Positions 13,070 to 21,926 of a stretch of DNA of 25,162 nt are shown one piece after another. A program made the position numbers and the translations under genes. The stretch is from NCBI GenBank assembly GCA_002319965.1, contig DCJQ01000015.1, forward strand, positions 1-25,162. The letters run 5' to 3'. Position 1 is the first letter of the stretch, and each line of letters starts with the position of its first letter. The notes under the pieces were generated by a model. That model was given only the letters and a program-made list of their open reading frames with translations. It had not been told where the DNA came from and searched no databases. Source of the stretch: Megasphaera sp. UBA1696 (lineage in GTDB: Bacteria > Bacillota > Negativicutes > Veillonellales > Megasphaeraceae).

Positions 13070-16000
13070 ATGACGATGACATCCTTTGAATCGGAAGCCA
13101 GTATTGAAGAAAAGCTTATCCGCCAGTTGACGGAAGGTAAGTCGCAGTGGACCTTTCGTGACGATATCCGCAGTTTTGACGACTTATGGGATAATTTTCG
13201 CCGTATTTTAGTTCAGAACAATAAGGAGATTTTCGACGCTCATCCTTTGACAGACAACGAGTTTTTACAGGTGCAGAACCAACTTCGGTTCACATCTTTT
13301 TATGACGCTGCCGTCTAGCTCATCGGCGAGAACGGCGTCGTCCGGGTCATGATTCAGCGCGAAGATGCTTCCTTAGGTCGCGTCTACCCGGTCGTTTTCA
13401 AACGAGCCGATATTGCCGGAGGCTCGTCGGTCTATGAGGTCGTCCATCAGATTCGCTTCCTCCGCAAGGAAACCATGAACCGCAATCGCCGCGGCGACGT
13501 GACTTTGTTGATTAACGGCCTGCCCATGATTCACATCGAGCTGAAAAACCGCAGCCATCCTTATATGGACGGGTTCCGCCAAATCAAGCAGTACCTCAAA
13601 GAAAATGCCTTCCGGGATATCTTCTCGACGCTGCAGATGTTCGTCGTCTCTAACGCTTCGGACACACGGTACATTGCCACGGCTTCTGAAAGTGAGCTGA
13701 ACGAAAAATTTCTCTCGACCTGGCTCGACGAAGACAATCGGCCGGTGACGGATTACCTTTCCTTTGCCAAGGCCGTCTTATCCATTCCGGAAGCCCATCA
13801 AATGGTGTCCCAGTATACGGTCCTGGACAGTGAACGCAAGGCCTTGATCCTGCTTCGCCCGTATCAGATTCACGCCATCCGTGCCATTCGCAGGGCCGTC
13901 AATCCGAATACCGACGGCGGCACCCAATCGGGTTACATCTGGCATACGACGGGGTCGGGCAAGACTCTGACGTCTTACAAGGCAGCCCGCTACTTGAGCC
14001 AGATTCCCGGCATCAAGAAGGTCGTCTTCGTCGTCGACCGCCGCGATTTGGACAATCAGACGACCGGGGCTTTTCAGGCCTATGCCGCCTACGATACGAT
14101 CGACGTCAGTGAGACCGACAACAGCCGCGACTTGGTCAAAAAATTACAGTCTGATAAGGGCGACGTCTTGGTCACGACGATTCAGAAGCTGCAGAACGTC
14201 ATGAAGCGGTATCCCAAAGGCTCGAAGCCTTATGAAAAGCTGCACACCCTGCGTCCGGTCTTCGTCGTCGATGAATGCCATCGTGCCGTATCGGCAGAGG
14301 CCCAGCGCGACTTAAACCGGTATTTTGATAAGCCCTTGTGGTATGGGTTTACGGGGACGCCGATTTTTAGCGAAGATGCCAAGAATACGGCAGGCGACTT
14401 GCCGGCGACGACGGAAGAGCAGTATGGAAAACGCCTCCATTCGTATACCATCAAGGAAGCCCTGCATGACGAAGCCGTCCTTGGTTTTCAAGTGGAATAC
14501 CAGAATACCTTCGATATGGAGGCTTTGGCGGCTGAAAACGGCATTGCTCCTCAGGCCGATGATGTCGCCCTTGAAAAGGCCCTCATCAAGGGTAAGGTCA
14601 TCCCTAAAGTTTATGAAGACGACGGGCATATGCTTCAGGTCATCGATTTCATCATCAACCGCTCGGCAGGCAAGCTGGGTCTCGACCGGGGCCGCGGCAG
14701 GACTTACGGGGTCATCTTGACGACGAATTCCATCAAGCAGGCACAGCGCTATTACCAGTTGTTCCAAGCGGTCAAAAACGGGGAGGCCGACGGCGTTTTC
14801 GTTCATGACGAGATTCGGCGGCAGGTCTCGGATTTCCCTAAGGTCGTCATTACCTATTCGCTCAGTGAAAATAAGGAAGGAGACACCTTTAATCAGGACC
14901 GGATGAAAGAAGCCATGTCCGACTACAATGCCATGTTCGGCACGCAGTTTACCTTGGAACAACTCGATGCCTACAACAGCAATGTCAACGACCGACTGGC
15001 CCGGAAGAAGCACAAGTATCAGGTCCGGGAGGAACAGCTGGACATCGTCATCGTCGTCGACCGGCTGCTGACCGGTTTTGATGCGCCGTCTCTTTCGACG
15101 CTGTTCATCGACCGCCAGCCTATGAAATCGTACGGCATCATTCAGGCTTTTTCCCGGACCAACCGCCTGTTTGACAAGCAGAAGCGCTTCGGCCAGATCG
15201 TCACTTTCCAGGTGCCGGCCCTGTTTAAGGAGGCTGTCGACGCGGCCATGACCCTCTATTCCAGCGGCGGCGGCTCTTATGTACAGGCGCCGACCTGGGC
15301 TGAGGCGGAAGAACGGTTTGTAGAGGCCCTCAAACGGATTCGCCGATTGGCACCGACGCCGGAAGCCGTCGACGGCATGAGCCGAAAAGAAAAGCTCAGC
15401 TTCTTAAATGCTTATCGAGAATTCGACAATGCCTACGCCGATTTGCAGGTCTATTCCGATTATCAGGGAAAGGACCTCGAAAGAGACTACGGCATCGATG
15501 AAGAGACGATTGACGCCTATAACGGCAAGTTCAACAATGTCAAAGAGGAACTCAAAGGGGGAGACGACGGCGACGATCCGGAAGTCAATTTGGCCATCAA
15601 CTACGACCTTCGCTGCTGCCACCGCGATCAGATCGACGAAGACTATATCCTGAAACTGATGGAAGCGGCCCGCGGCGACGAAAGTGCCCTCATCATCGAA
15701 GATTCGGTCAAGAACCGGAAGCTCTTTGCCGAAGTCAATGCCGAAATCACGCGGTTCCGCAAGACCAACCCCGTGAGAGCGGCCATCTTGGAAAGGATTT
15801 GGCAGGAATATCAGGAACGGCCGGTCGACTTTGTAAACCGCAATTTTGCCGACGTCCTTAATGAACGGGTCGACAAAGAACGGACGCGGCTCATCGATGA
15901 TTTTGCCGAAGAATGGTGTGTTGAACCGGAAGCGGTGGAATACGTCATCGAAACCTATGACGTCAACAAAGATCCCGATGACAAACAGGATAATCAAGAT

Positions 16001-16141
16001 GCCTTGCGGGAAGCGTCGCATGTCAAAGAATACCGGAAGAAATACCCGGCTGTCAGCGGCCTCAAGTATTGGCCGAACCTGACAACGGCCTTGCGGGAAC
16101 TTTATGTAGAAAAATTACAGAAACTGCTGGAACGCTTGTAA
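13070..16141 (+). pseudogene. hsdR: type I restriction endonuclease subunit HsdR, interrupted by an amber stop
   Basis: The frame is hsdR end to end (about 1022 codons) except for a TAG at 13316-13318, codon 83. The 82-aa head (SFESEASIEEKLIRQL... DAAV) matches the family's N-terminus. After the stop the same frame continues (LIGENGVVRV) and the first later ATG is 13349, giving 930 aa. That part keeps the nuclease residues D50 and E64-x-K66 (LPMIHIELKN), Walker A GSGKT (202-206), a DECH box (308-311), the motif FTGTP and the later helicase motifs (LLTGFDAPSL, AFSRTNR). TGG to TAG would explain the stop, as many relatives have tryptophan-leucine here. Restriction may be off, reduced, or rescued by re-initiation or suppression; a sequencing error is also possible. 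Confidence 0.85.
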
Positions 16142-16239
16142 GCTGTTTGGCTGACAGAATGGGCGCTGATGGGGGGACCTGTCTTTGCGAAGGTCTCGAC
16201 ATGTTTCGGTGATTACCCTTTGTCGTGATGTGAACGAAA

Positions 16240-16274
16240 AAATGGTAGCCCCTAAATTTGGGACTGCCATTTTT
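16240..16274. terminator. terminator between hsdR and the DinJ-like gene
   Basis: Stem AAATGGTAGCCCC (16240-16252) with GGGACTGCCATTT (16260-16272), one mismatch and one wobble, loop TAAATTT. It is flanked by A-runs on the left and T-runs on the right, so it could work for both converging genes. Confidence 0.8.
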
Positions 16275-16321
16275 ATAAGCTGATGAAGGTCGGTCGGACT
16301 GTTTGCTGTAGGTGCGAAGCC

Positions 16322-16597
16322 TCAATCTTCTTTGTCGAGGTCTTTTAGGAACTCGGCGGCGCTGTGGTAGTGTTTGAATTTTTCCGGATTGCTCTTTAGC
16401 TCTTCGGCTTCGGCAATGGCGGCGAGGGTTTCGTCATTGAAGGCTTCCATGCGGCCTTCAAAGGGAATTCCGTCGCAGCGGACGGCGGTTCTTAAAAACA
16501 GGTTAATGGCAGAAGACAGATCCAGTCCTAAGCGGTTAAATAAGGCTTCGGCGTCCTTTTTCAGCTTTTCGTCGACGTGGATGGTAATGTCAGCCAT
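16322..16597 (-). CDS. RelB/DinJ family antitoxin-like protein, no partner toxin seen
   Basis: 91 aa. The N-terminus (ADITIHVDEKLKKDAEALFNRLGLDLSSAINLFLRTAVRCDGIPF) is the ribbon-helix-helix DNA-binding domain of RelB/DinJ antitoxins, and the charged C-terminal part (SAAEFLKDLDKED) would bind a toxin. An AAAGGAG site precedes the ATG. A YafQ/RelE-type toxin would normally follow directly, but only about 180 bp lie before the converging hsdR end and no toxin frame is there. It may be an orphan antitoxin, a regulator, or partner to a toxin elsewhere. Confidence 0.85.
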   Translation of the reverse strand: MADITIHVDEKLKKDAEALFNRLGLDLSSAINLFLRTAVRCDGIPFEGRMEAFNDETLAAIAEAEELKSNPEKFKHYHSAAEFLKDLDKED

Positions 16598-16760
16598 AGT
16601 GCATCTCCTTTCTTTGTGCCGGTATTATCTTGATTATGCCTGAGGAAGAGGGAAAAAGCAAGGAAACTCATGATGATGAGCTCTTTTTGTACAGGCGTGT
16701 TTGATTCTTACAGCCGTATAAATTCCAGTCGTCAGGTCTTACTTTTCAGGTTCACGACAA

Positions 16761-16900
16761 TGACCTCGCATGACCTCGCATGACCTCGCATCGCTTTGCA
16801 AGGTTAACGGATCAAGAAAATCGCATGAAACAGGCGTTTTCCATATATTTGTATGGTTGTGGCCGTGACATGACCTTGCATCACCTTGCATGACCTCGCA
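16761..16900. repeat. two clusters of 10-bp tandem repeats (TGACCTCGCA)
   Basis: Cluster 1 is three exact copies of TGACCTCGCA (16761-16790) followed by an inverted near-copy (TGCAAGGTTA, 16797-16806). Cluster 2 is TGACCTTGCA, TCACCTTGCA, TGACCTCGCA (16871-16900). The clusters are offset by exactly 110 bp. A 10-bp period places all copies on about the same DNA face, as for cooperative protein binding. They lie in the 400-bp gene-free stretch (16598-17007) between the DinJ-like gene and the nucleotidyltransferase gene. Confidence 0.85.
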
Positions 16901-17007
16901 TCTTGGTTGTAGGCGCTGTGAGGATAGGAGGAGATTTTCTGTATTTGTTGAATTGATGAAGTAGAGGAACTTGAAGAGGGTATAATGAATTAGGAGAGGT
17001 GAACGCT

Positions 17008-17367
17008 GTGAGTGACTATAAACAGTTCGGGTGTACGGATCGTAAGATTGAAGGGGTTATTCATGATATGGTTGCGGTTTATCGGGAGGTCTTTGGCAGC
17101 GAGATTAATCAAATTCTTCTGTACGGTTCCTATGCCCGCGGTGACGCCGATGGTGAGTCGGATATTGATATCGCGGCCATTGTACATGGTGATCGTCAGG
17201 AATTGCAGGACAAGCTAAAAAAGGTTTGGGACGTTTCTTCGGATTTGGAATTAAAATATGGAGTGATTATTTCACCAACGGTCATCCCTTATGATGAATT
17301 CATGGCGTATAAAGAGGATTTGCCCTATTATCGCAATATCGCGGACGAGGGGATTATTGCAGACTAA
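17008..17367 (+). CDS. MNT-type minimal nucleotidyltransferase, no HEPN partner seen
   Basis: 119 aa of the DNA polymerase beta-like nucleotidyltransferase family. The signature GSx10DxD is present (G40, S41, D52, D54 in GSYARGDADGESDIDIAAIV). Such proteins act as antitoxins that modify a HEPN ribonuclease toxin, normally encoded next door. No HEPN-like frame (RxxxxH) lies on either side. Start choice: GTG 17008 lies 8 nt after AGGAGAGG, better than GTG 16999, which overlaps that site. A terminator follows, so it is a single-gene unit. Confidence 0.85.
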   Translation: MSDYKQFGCTDRKIEGVIHDMVAVYREVFGSEINQILLYGSYARGDADGESDIDIAAIVHGDRQELQDKLKKVWDVSSDLELKYGVIISPTVIPYDEFMAYKEDLPYYRNIADEGIIAD

Positions 17368-17382
17368 TGAACCGCATGGAAG

Positions 17383-17408
17383 CCGGCACCTTGGGGGGCC
17401 GGTTTTTT
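17383..17408 (+). terminator. terminator after the nucleotidyltransferase gene
   Basis: CCGGCACC (17383-17390) pairs with GGGGCCGG (17395-17402) with one mismatch, TTGG loop, followed by six T. Confidence 0.8.
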
Positions 17409-17610
17409 GCGATAGTGGGGGATAGATGCGGTAAGCCGAATACTCTTTTTTACAGGTTGGCAATTACAGGCGCAGATTTTTTATTAAGGAGACTCTATAA
17501 ATCTCTTATGAGATGTATTGGTTCTGATATAATTATGCGCTATAATGAGTTATATATACTGGTCGGCGGAGGGGGTATCGTCGCCGGCATTTTGATATGG
17601 GGGAATGGGT

Positions 17611-18519
17611 ATGAATATAGCTGTGTTTTCTATTGTCATGGGGTATTGCGGGCTGGCTTTTTCTTATATGGCTGCGGCCGGGCTTTGGGGGCTTCCGGAC
17701 CTTATCGGGAAGGGAATCGGTATGGCGGCGGCTGTGATTTATGCCGGCTTGGTAATTGGTTATGGTCGGAAGGTAATCGTGCGGTCGGATGCGGTTCTTG
17801 CGGAATGGAACAGTCCGGAAGGGGCGCCTTTTTTTGCCACCTTCGGTATGGCGTCGGTACTGTTGGCGGCCATTGTAGAGGATTGGTCGTTCCCTGTGGC
17901 GGCCGTGATTTGGGTCATCGGGGTATTGACCCTCTTCGCCTGTATTTTTCTCTTGTGGCGGCGCTGGATGCACGAGAAGCAGGACATCAGCCGTCTTACG
18001 CCGGCATGGCTGCTGATCCTCATTTCACCGCTGACGATCCCTGTGGCCGGCAACAGTCTGAAGCTGTTCGGATATCAGGAGCTGACCTTGTTCAGCCTGA
18101 GCATCGGTCTGGGCCTCGGCATGGCCGGCGTCATGTTCTTCTTAAAAGAAGCCGTCTTCGATAAACATTTCGGGCCGGGCCTTTTGATTCTCCTGACACC
18201 TTTCGGCATGGCCTATCTCGACTATACGGCCACCTTCGGGACGGATACCTTTTCGAGCCTATTGCTGCACTGCGGCTTGTTCCTGGCGATTCCCCTTTTG
18301 ATTACGGTAGTGACCGACATGGTCAAAGGGACTTTCAGCCTCCTCTGGTGGTCGACGGGCTTCCCGTTTATGGCCTTTACCAACGCCATGCTGCACTATG
18401 CCAAAGCCTACCCGTCGGACATCACGAACGTCCTCAGTGCTGAATTCCTGGCGGGCGGCACGGTCCTCATCGCCTATTTGTCTATAAAGAGCATATTATT
18501 TCTGCGAAAAGAACGGTAA
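17611..18519 (+). CDS. TDT family (TehA/SLAC1-type) transporter or anion channel
   Basis: 302 aa with about ten hydrophobic helices, beginning VFSIVMGYCGLAFSYMAA. This family (tellurite-resistance/dicarboxylate transporter; TehA, SLAC1, MAE1) forms a ring of hairpin helices around an anion pore. Typical spots are the N-terminal MGxxGLAFS motif and LLWWSTGFPFMAFTNAML near the C-terminus. The start is ATG 17611, 7 nt after GGGGG; an ATG two codons earlier overlaps that site. It is monocistronic, with a terminator directly after. Substrate is not predictable: mono- or dicarboxylates, sulfite, nitrate and chloride occur in relatives. Confidence 0.8.
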   Translation: MNIAVFSIVMGYCGLAFSYMAAAGLWGLPDLIGKGIGMAAAVIYAGLVIGYGRKVIVRSDAVLAEWNSPEGAPFFATFGMASVLLAAIVEDWSFPVAAVIWVIGVLTLFACIFLLWRRWMHEKQDISRLTPAWLLILISPLTIPVAGNSLKLFGYQELTLFSLSIGLGLGMAGVMFFLKEAVFDKHFGPGLLILLTPFGMAYLDYTATFGTDTFSSLLLHCGLFLAIPLLITVVTDMVKGTFSLLWWSTGFPFMAFTNAMLHYAKAYPSDITNVLSAEFLAGGTVLIAYLSIKSILFLRKER

Positions 18520-18527
18520 ATCAATAG

Positions 18528-18564
18528 AAAGGGGCTGCCGCACGAAGCGGTGAGCCCCTTTTTT
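18528..18564. terminator. terminator between the TDT transporter and the convergent esterase
   Basis: AAAGGGGCT (18528-18536) pairs with AGCCCCTTT (18553-18561), inner stem CCGC/GCGG, then a T-run. It lies just before the esterase stop codon on the opposite strand, and its A-rich left side may serve that gene too. Confidence 0.85.
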
Positions 18565-18576
18565 ACTGGCCTGGTT

Positions 18577-20325
18577 TTATTTATTTTTGAAGTAGGCATC
18601 TTGTGCTTTGCTGAACCAGCGCCCATTCAGGACGTGGTGAATGATATTTTCTTTGGCCGTGCTGTCGATGCTCGTATCCTGATCCATTTCTTTCAGGATG
18701 GGGTCATAGGTCGGATGGCCGTAGGTCTGGGTATACCAGGCTTTTTCGGTGTCGGCGTTGACCACGAACTGGGTCGGCCCATCAGCGACAGGCGACCATT
18801 TTTTCCATGGGGCCAGCCCTTTTCCATTAGGATTGCCGCGGCGCATGAAATTGCCGATGTACTGCTGGACAGCATCGGTCAGTGCCAGGGCTCCGGCATT
18901 GTCAAAGGAGCCGGCAGGGTATCCCGTAGCTGTCGCCGTGGCGTATCCGGTAACGAAAGGAATCCAGATGCCATGAACCGATCCCGATAATAAGGCGGCC
19001 TTTTCGCCGACAATATCCGGGTTTTCCCCATAGGCGATGATCATGGTATAAATCGGAGCACTGCCATAATGGGGACTCATTTGAGCGGCCGATGCTTCGA
19101 CATTGAAGAGTTCATACATCCGGCTGCCGTAATTTCTGGCAAAGAGGAATTCCTGCTTTTTCCGGGCATCAGTGAGAACCGTTTCATCGTCGACGGCTTT
19201 TTTGAAATAGGGATCACTGCGGGCAAAGAGCGTAAATTCATTGGTACCACTGAGCATGAGCAGCGGCACTTGATTATAAGTCGTCGTCTGGAAGCCGTCT
19301 TTCTCGAGGACGACGCCGTCCGTGTAGAGGTGGGGGAAGGCGTTCATGCGGATGAAGGCATGGCCGAAGGAACCGGCCAACTTATCAGCCGAAAGTTGAT
19401 ATAGATAGTCTGCCACGTCAGACGTATCCTGCAGCAGCCAGGCTTCGGCTTCCGCTTCCGTTGCTTTGATGCCGTCAGCTACGACATAAGGGGCCAGGTG
19501 CTTGGCAAAAATCTCCTGGGCATCTGCCGTATCAGATGTGGTCATCCCACCGCTAAAAGAAATAGCTTTCTGGAACTTGCCTTTTGCGGCCGGTGAAATG
19601 AGCAGGGCCATGACGTCGCGTCCGCCTGATGAAAAGCCGGAGACGGTGATGTTGTGAGGATTTCCACCAAAACTGCGAATATTATCCTTGGTCCAATCCA
19701 GCCCCTGCATGATGTCCAACAGGGTGTAGTTTCCGGAGTTTTCTTCGGCTGTGCCGTGCTTCAGGGCCGGCAGCGGATTGAAGCCGAGGGCTCCGAGACG
19801 GAATTTGGCACTAATGGCGACGACGTTGGCTTTTTCGGCAAATTGCTTCAGATTGACCTGTTCGGAGTCTCCCGTCTGATTATTGCCGCCATGGATGAAG
19901 AAGAGGACCGGCAGATTGATTTCTGCCGTATCCGGGCGGTATATGTCGAGGTTGAGGCTGTCTTCGACGCCAGTGTACCCCTTAGCCGTCTGCTGAATGG
20001 CGGTCGGCCCCGCTTTCGTCGCATCTTTGATACCTTCCCACGGCGACGGATTCTGAGGCGCTTTCCAGCGTTGGGCCGTCCCGTAGGGTACACCTTTCCA
20101 GATAAGCGTCTGGCCGTCTTTGACGCCCTTTACAAATCCGTACTGCGTATTCTGCAGTGGTTGTTGCTGATAAGCTGGTATAATTGCCTTGTGACGGCGA
20201 GCTTGTACCGGTTGCGCTTCCTGAGCCGTGATTTCTGCCTGCGGAGCCGGAGTGGCTGCCAGTACAACAGATGCTGATAAAACAGCGGCCATCAATGATA
20301 ATAATACTTTTTTACGAATCTCCAT
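18577..20325 (-). CDS. secreted type-B carboxylesterase/lipase family protein
   Basis: 582 aa with a signal peptide (RKKVLLSLMAAVLSASVVLA, cleavage near residues 23-30) and an alpha/beta-hydrolase domain of the type-B carboxylesterase family. The oxyanion HGG is at 145-147 in LFFIHGGNNQ, the nucleophile S232 in SGFSSGG, the likely acid E363 (GTNEFTLF) and the histidine H451 in SGSVHGIWIPFV. The usual early motif GVPYGTAQRWKAPQNP is present. It hydrolyses carboxylic esters outside the cytoplasm; the natural substrate is unknown. A GAGGGG site precedes the ATG. It is monocistronic and faces a 500-bp intergenic region. Confidence 0.92.
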   Translation of the reverse strand: MEIRKKVLLSLMAAVLSASVVLAATPAPQAEITAQEAQPVQARRHKAIIPAYQQQPLQNTQYGFVKGVKDGQTLIWKGVPYGTAQRWKAPQNPSPWEGIKDATKAGPTAIQQTAKGYTGVEDSLNLDIYRPDTAEINLPVLFFIHGGNNQTGDSEQVNLKQFAEKANVVAISAKFRLGALGFNPLPALKHGTAEENSGNYTLLDIMQGLDWTKDNIRSFGGNPHNITVSGFSSGGRDVMALLISPAAKGKFQKAISFSGGMTTSDTADAQEIFAKHLAPYVVADGIKATEAEAEAWLLQDTSDVADYLYQLSADKLAGSFGHAFIRMNAFPHLYTDGVVLEKDGFQTTTYNQVPLLMLSGTNEFTLFARSDPYFKKAVDDETVLTDARKKQEFLFARNYGSRMYELFNVEASAAQMSPHYGSAPIYTMIIAYGENPDIVGEKAALLSGSVHGIWIPFVTGYATATATGYPAGSFDNAGALALTDAVQQYIGNFMRRGNPNGKGLAPWKKWSPVADGPTQFVVNADTEKAWYTQTYGHPTYDPILKEMDQDTSIDSTAKENIIHHVLNGRWFSKAQDAYFKNK

Positions 20326-20823
20326 GACATCCCCTCATTTCTACTAACTCAGTTATATTATTGGATATTATGTTTTACATGATATCATACTTAATAAATT
20401 TTGTCTCTATCTATAAAAAGTAAAAAGATATGTGAATACTTGGTTGTTTAAAATAAAATAAAAAAATTCGTCTTTTCCTGTTCGTTTGCAGATTGCTTTC
20501 ATCTGGCATGGATATTTTTCATTATTAGGCAAAGATATTTCTACATATACATTACAAACGGATTGGGGCAAGAATGGCAATATAAAACGAAAGTCCGGAT
20601 ATGGTACAATAAGGGTATCTATTCCGTTTTTTTGTTCTCGGGCGAGCTTTATCCCGGTGTTCTTCTTTCAGGTAAGGGATTAGATACATTTTTTGGAATG
20701 ATTTTATATATTTTTTTTATAATTTTTTTAAATATATCTTATGAAGTTTATGTACTTATGATAAAATGGAAAGTAGTAGGGATGCCTATTATATCTTGGT
20801 ATGATTAGAAAGGATAGAATGAC
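20326..20823. other. gene-free AT-rich intergenic region
   Basis: About 500 bp between the divergent esterase and phosphatase genes. It must hold both promoters, but I cannot assign clean -35/-10 pairs. A perfect 10-bp palindrome ATGATATCAT (20379-20388) lies about 55 bp upstream of the esterase start and could be an operator. A frame at 20563-20808 has a hydrophobic middle but no ribosome binding site, so I do not call it a gene. Confidence 0.5.
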
Positions 20824-21297
20824 ATGCTTAAAGTACTATTTATTTGCCATGGAAATATTTGCCGCTCGCCGATGGCCGAGTTCGTCTTCCGCAAGATGGT
20901 TGATGAAGCGGGGCTCTCCGATTCGATTGAAGTCGCGTCTGCAGCGACGTCGGACGATGAGATTTGGAGCGACACCGGAAGTCCGGTCTATCCGCCGGTG
21001 GAACGGCTCTTGAAGGAACACGGCATGGATCCCAAGGATAAGCGGGCTGTACGGCTGACCGTCGATGATTACGACAAATACGATTATTTTGTCGGCATGG
21101 ACGATGAAAATCTGTCGGACATGAAGCTGACGTTGAACGGCGACCCGAAGCGGAAGTGTTCGCTCCTCCTCGATTATACGCACCATCCGCGGTCGGTGGC
21201 CGATCCTTGGTACACCCGGGATTTCCAGAAGACTTGGGATGACGTCGATCACGGCTGTCGGGCCTTTTTGGAATTTTTAAAGAAACGTCATTTTTAA
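20824..21297 (+). CDS. low-molecular-weight protein tyrosine phosphatase
   Basis: 157 aa, the standard size for the family. The catalytic P-loop is at the N-terminus, FICHGNICRSPMAE (C8, R14), and the general acid D127 is in ADPWYTRDF near the C-terminus; a GSPVYPPVERLLKEHGMD segment is also typical. It removes phosphate from tyrosine (or protein-arginine) in the cytoplasm. The LRAT-like gene starts 47 nt downstream in the same direction. No BY-kinase or polysaccharide genes are nearby, so the usual capsule context is absent. The Shine-Dalgarno (AAAGGAT) is modest. Confidence 0.95.
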   Translation: MLKVLFICHGNICRSPMAEFVFRKMVDEAGLSDSIEVASAATSDDEIWSDTGSPVYPPVERLLKEHGMDPKDKRAVRLTVDDYDKYDYFVGMDDENLSDMKLTLNGDPKRKCSLLLDYTHHPRSVADPWYTRDFQKTWDDVDHGCRAFLEFLKKRHF

Positions 21298-21344
21298 GGG
21301 ACCTATGAGTCTCAAAGGGTAAATGTTGTTAGGAGATGAGGAAT

Positions 21345-21926
21345 ATGGCCATTGATGTAGAATCTCTTTTGGCCGTATTGGAAGACCCGGCGCCGGAAGA
21401 ATGCTGGGCCAAGGCCGAGCCTGCGAAAGGCGATCATATCCGCGTGCGGCGCATCGGCGGTTTATATTACCATCACGGTATCTATGTCAGTGACGACGAG
21501 GTCATTTCCTTTGCCGGCGACGATGATTATAACCCTATCGACTGGTGGGATACGGAGATTCAGGCCACGTCTTTTGAGCAGTTTCGCCAGGGCGGTGAAA
21601 TCGAGGTTCGGCAGTATACGGAAAAGGAACGGGAAAGCCTTTGTGACGTCGACGATACGATCGCCTTTGCCCGAGCTTGTTTGGGAAACAAGGACTACGA
21701 CTTGTTGTTCCATAATTGTGAGCACTTTGCCAATGCTTGTAAGCTCGGCGTCTACCGCAGCCAGCAGACGGAGAACCTCCTCTTGGGCGATGCCTTGACC
21801 AAAGCAATCCAGTGCCTGTGGGATGAAGATGCCCGCCGGCAGTGGTTTACTGAGGCCTGGCAGGATCTGAAGGCTCAGGTAGAGGATAAATTGCGCCGTG
21901 ATAAGGAAGAGGAAGACGATCAATAG
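21345..21926 (+). CDS. LRAT-domain protein (NlpC/P60-like cysteine acyltransferase or hydrolase)
   Basis: 193 aa. Residues about 28-135 match the LRAT/H-rev107 fold, a permuted NlpC/P60 papain-like domain. GDHIRVRRIGGLYYHHGIYVSDDEVISFAG carries the catalytic histidine (H43 or H44), and LLFHNCEHFANACKLG carries the nucleophile C125 in the diagnostic NCEHF motif. The C-terminal 50 residues are charged and helical. In other organisms such proteins transfer or cleave acyl chains of lipids; the bacterial substrate is unknown. The start is ATG 21345, 9 nt after AGGAG; an ATG at 21336 touches that site. It probably shares a transcript with the phosphatase. Its stop overlaps the convergent LysR gene by 7 bp. 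Confidence 0.8.
   Translation: MAIDVESLLAVLEDPAPEECWAKAEPAKGDHIRVRRIGGLYYHHGIYVSDDEVISFAGDDDYNPIDWWDTEIQATSFEQFRQGGEIEVRQYTEKERESLCDVDDTIAFARACLGNKDYDLLFHNCEHFANACKLGVYRSQQTENLLLGDALTKAIQCLWDEDARRQWFTEAWQDLKAQVEDKLRRDKEEEDDQ

Noticed and set aside
16062..16325. - strand frame after the DinJ-like gene as its toxin
   Set aside because: TTG start, no RelE/YafQ features, overlaps the end of hsdR and contains the terminator.
17367..18164. 265-aa frame overlapping the TDT transporter, as a HEPN or other partner of the nucleotidyltransferase
   Set aside because: Glycine- and arginine-rich shadow translation of the transporter, with no HEPN motif and a terminator lying inside its start.
20563..20808. 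81-aa hydrophobic frame upstream of the phosphatase
   Set aside because: TTG start without ribosome binding site, in an AT-rich region where phenylalanine/isoleucine runs arise by chance.
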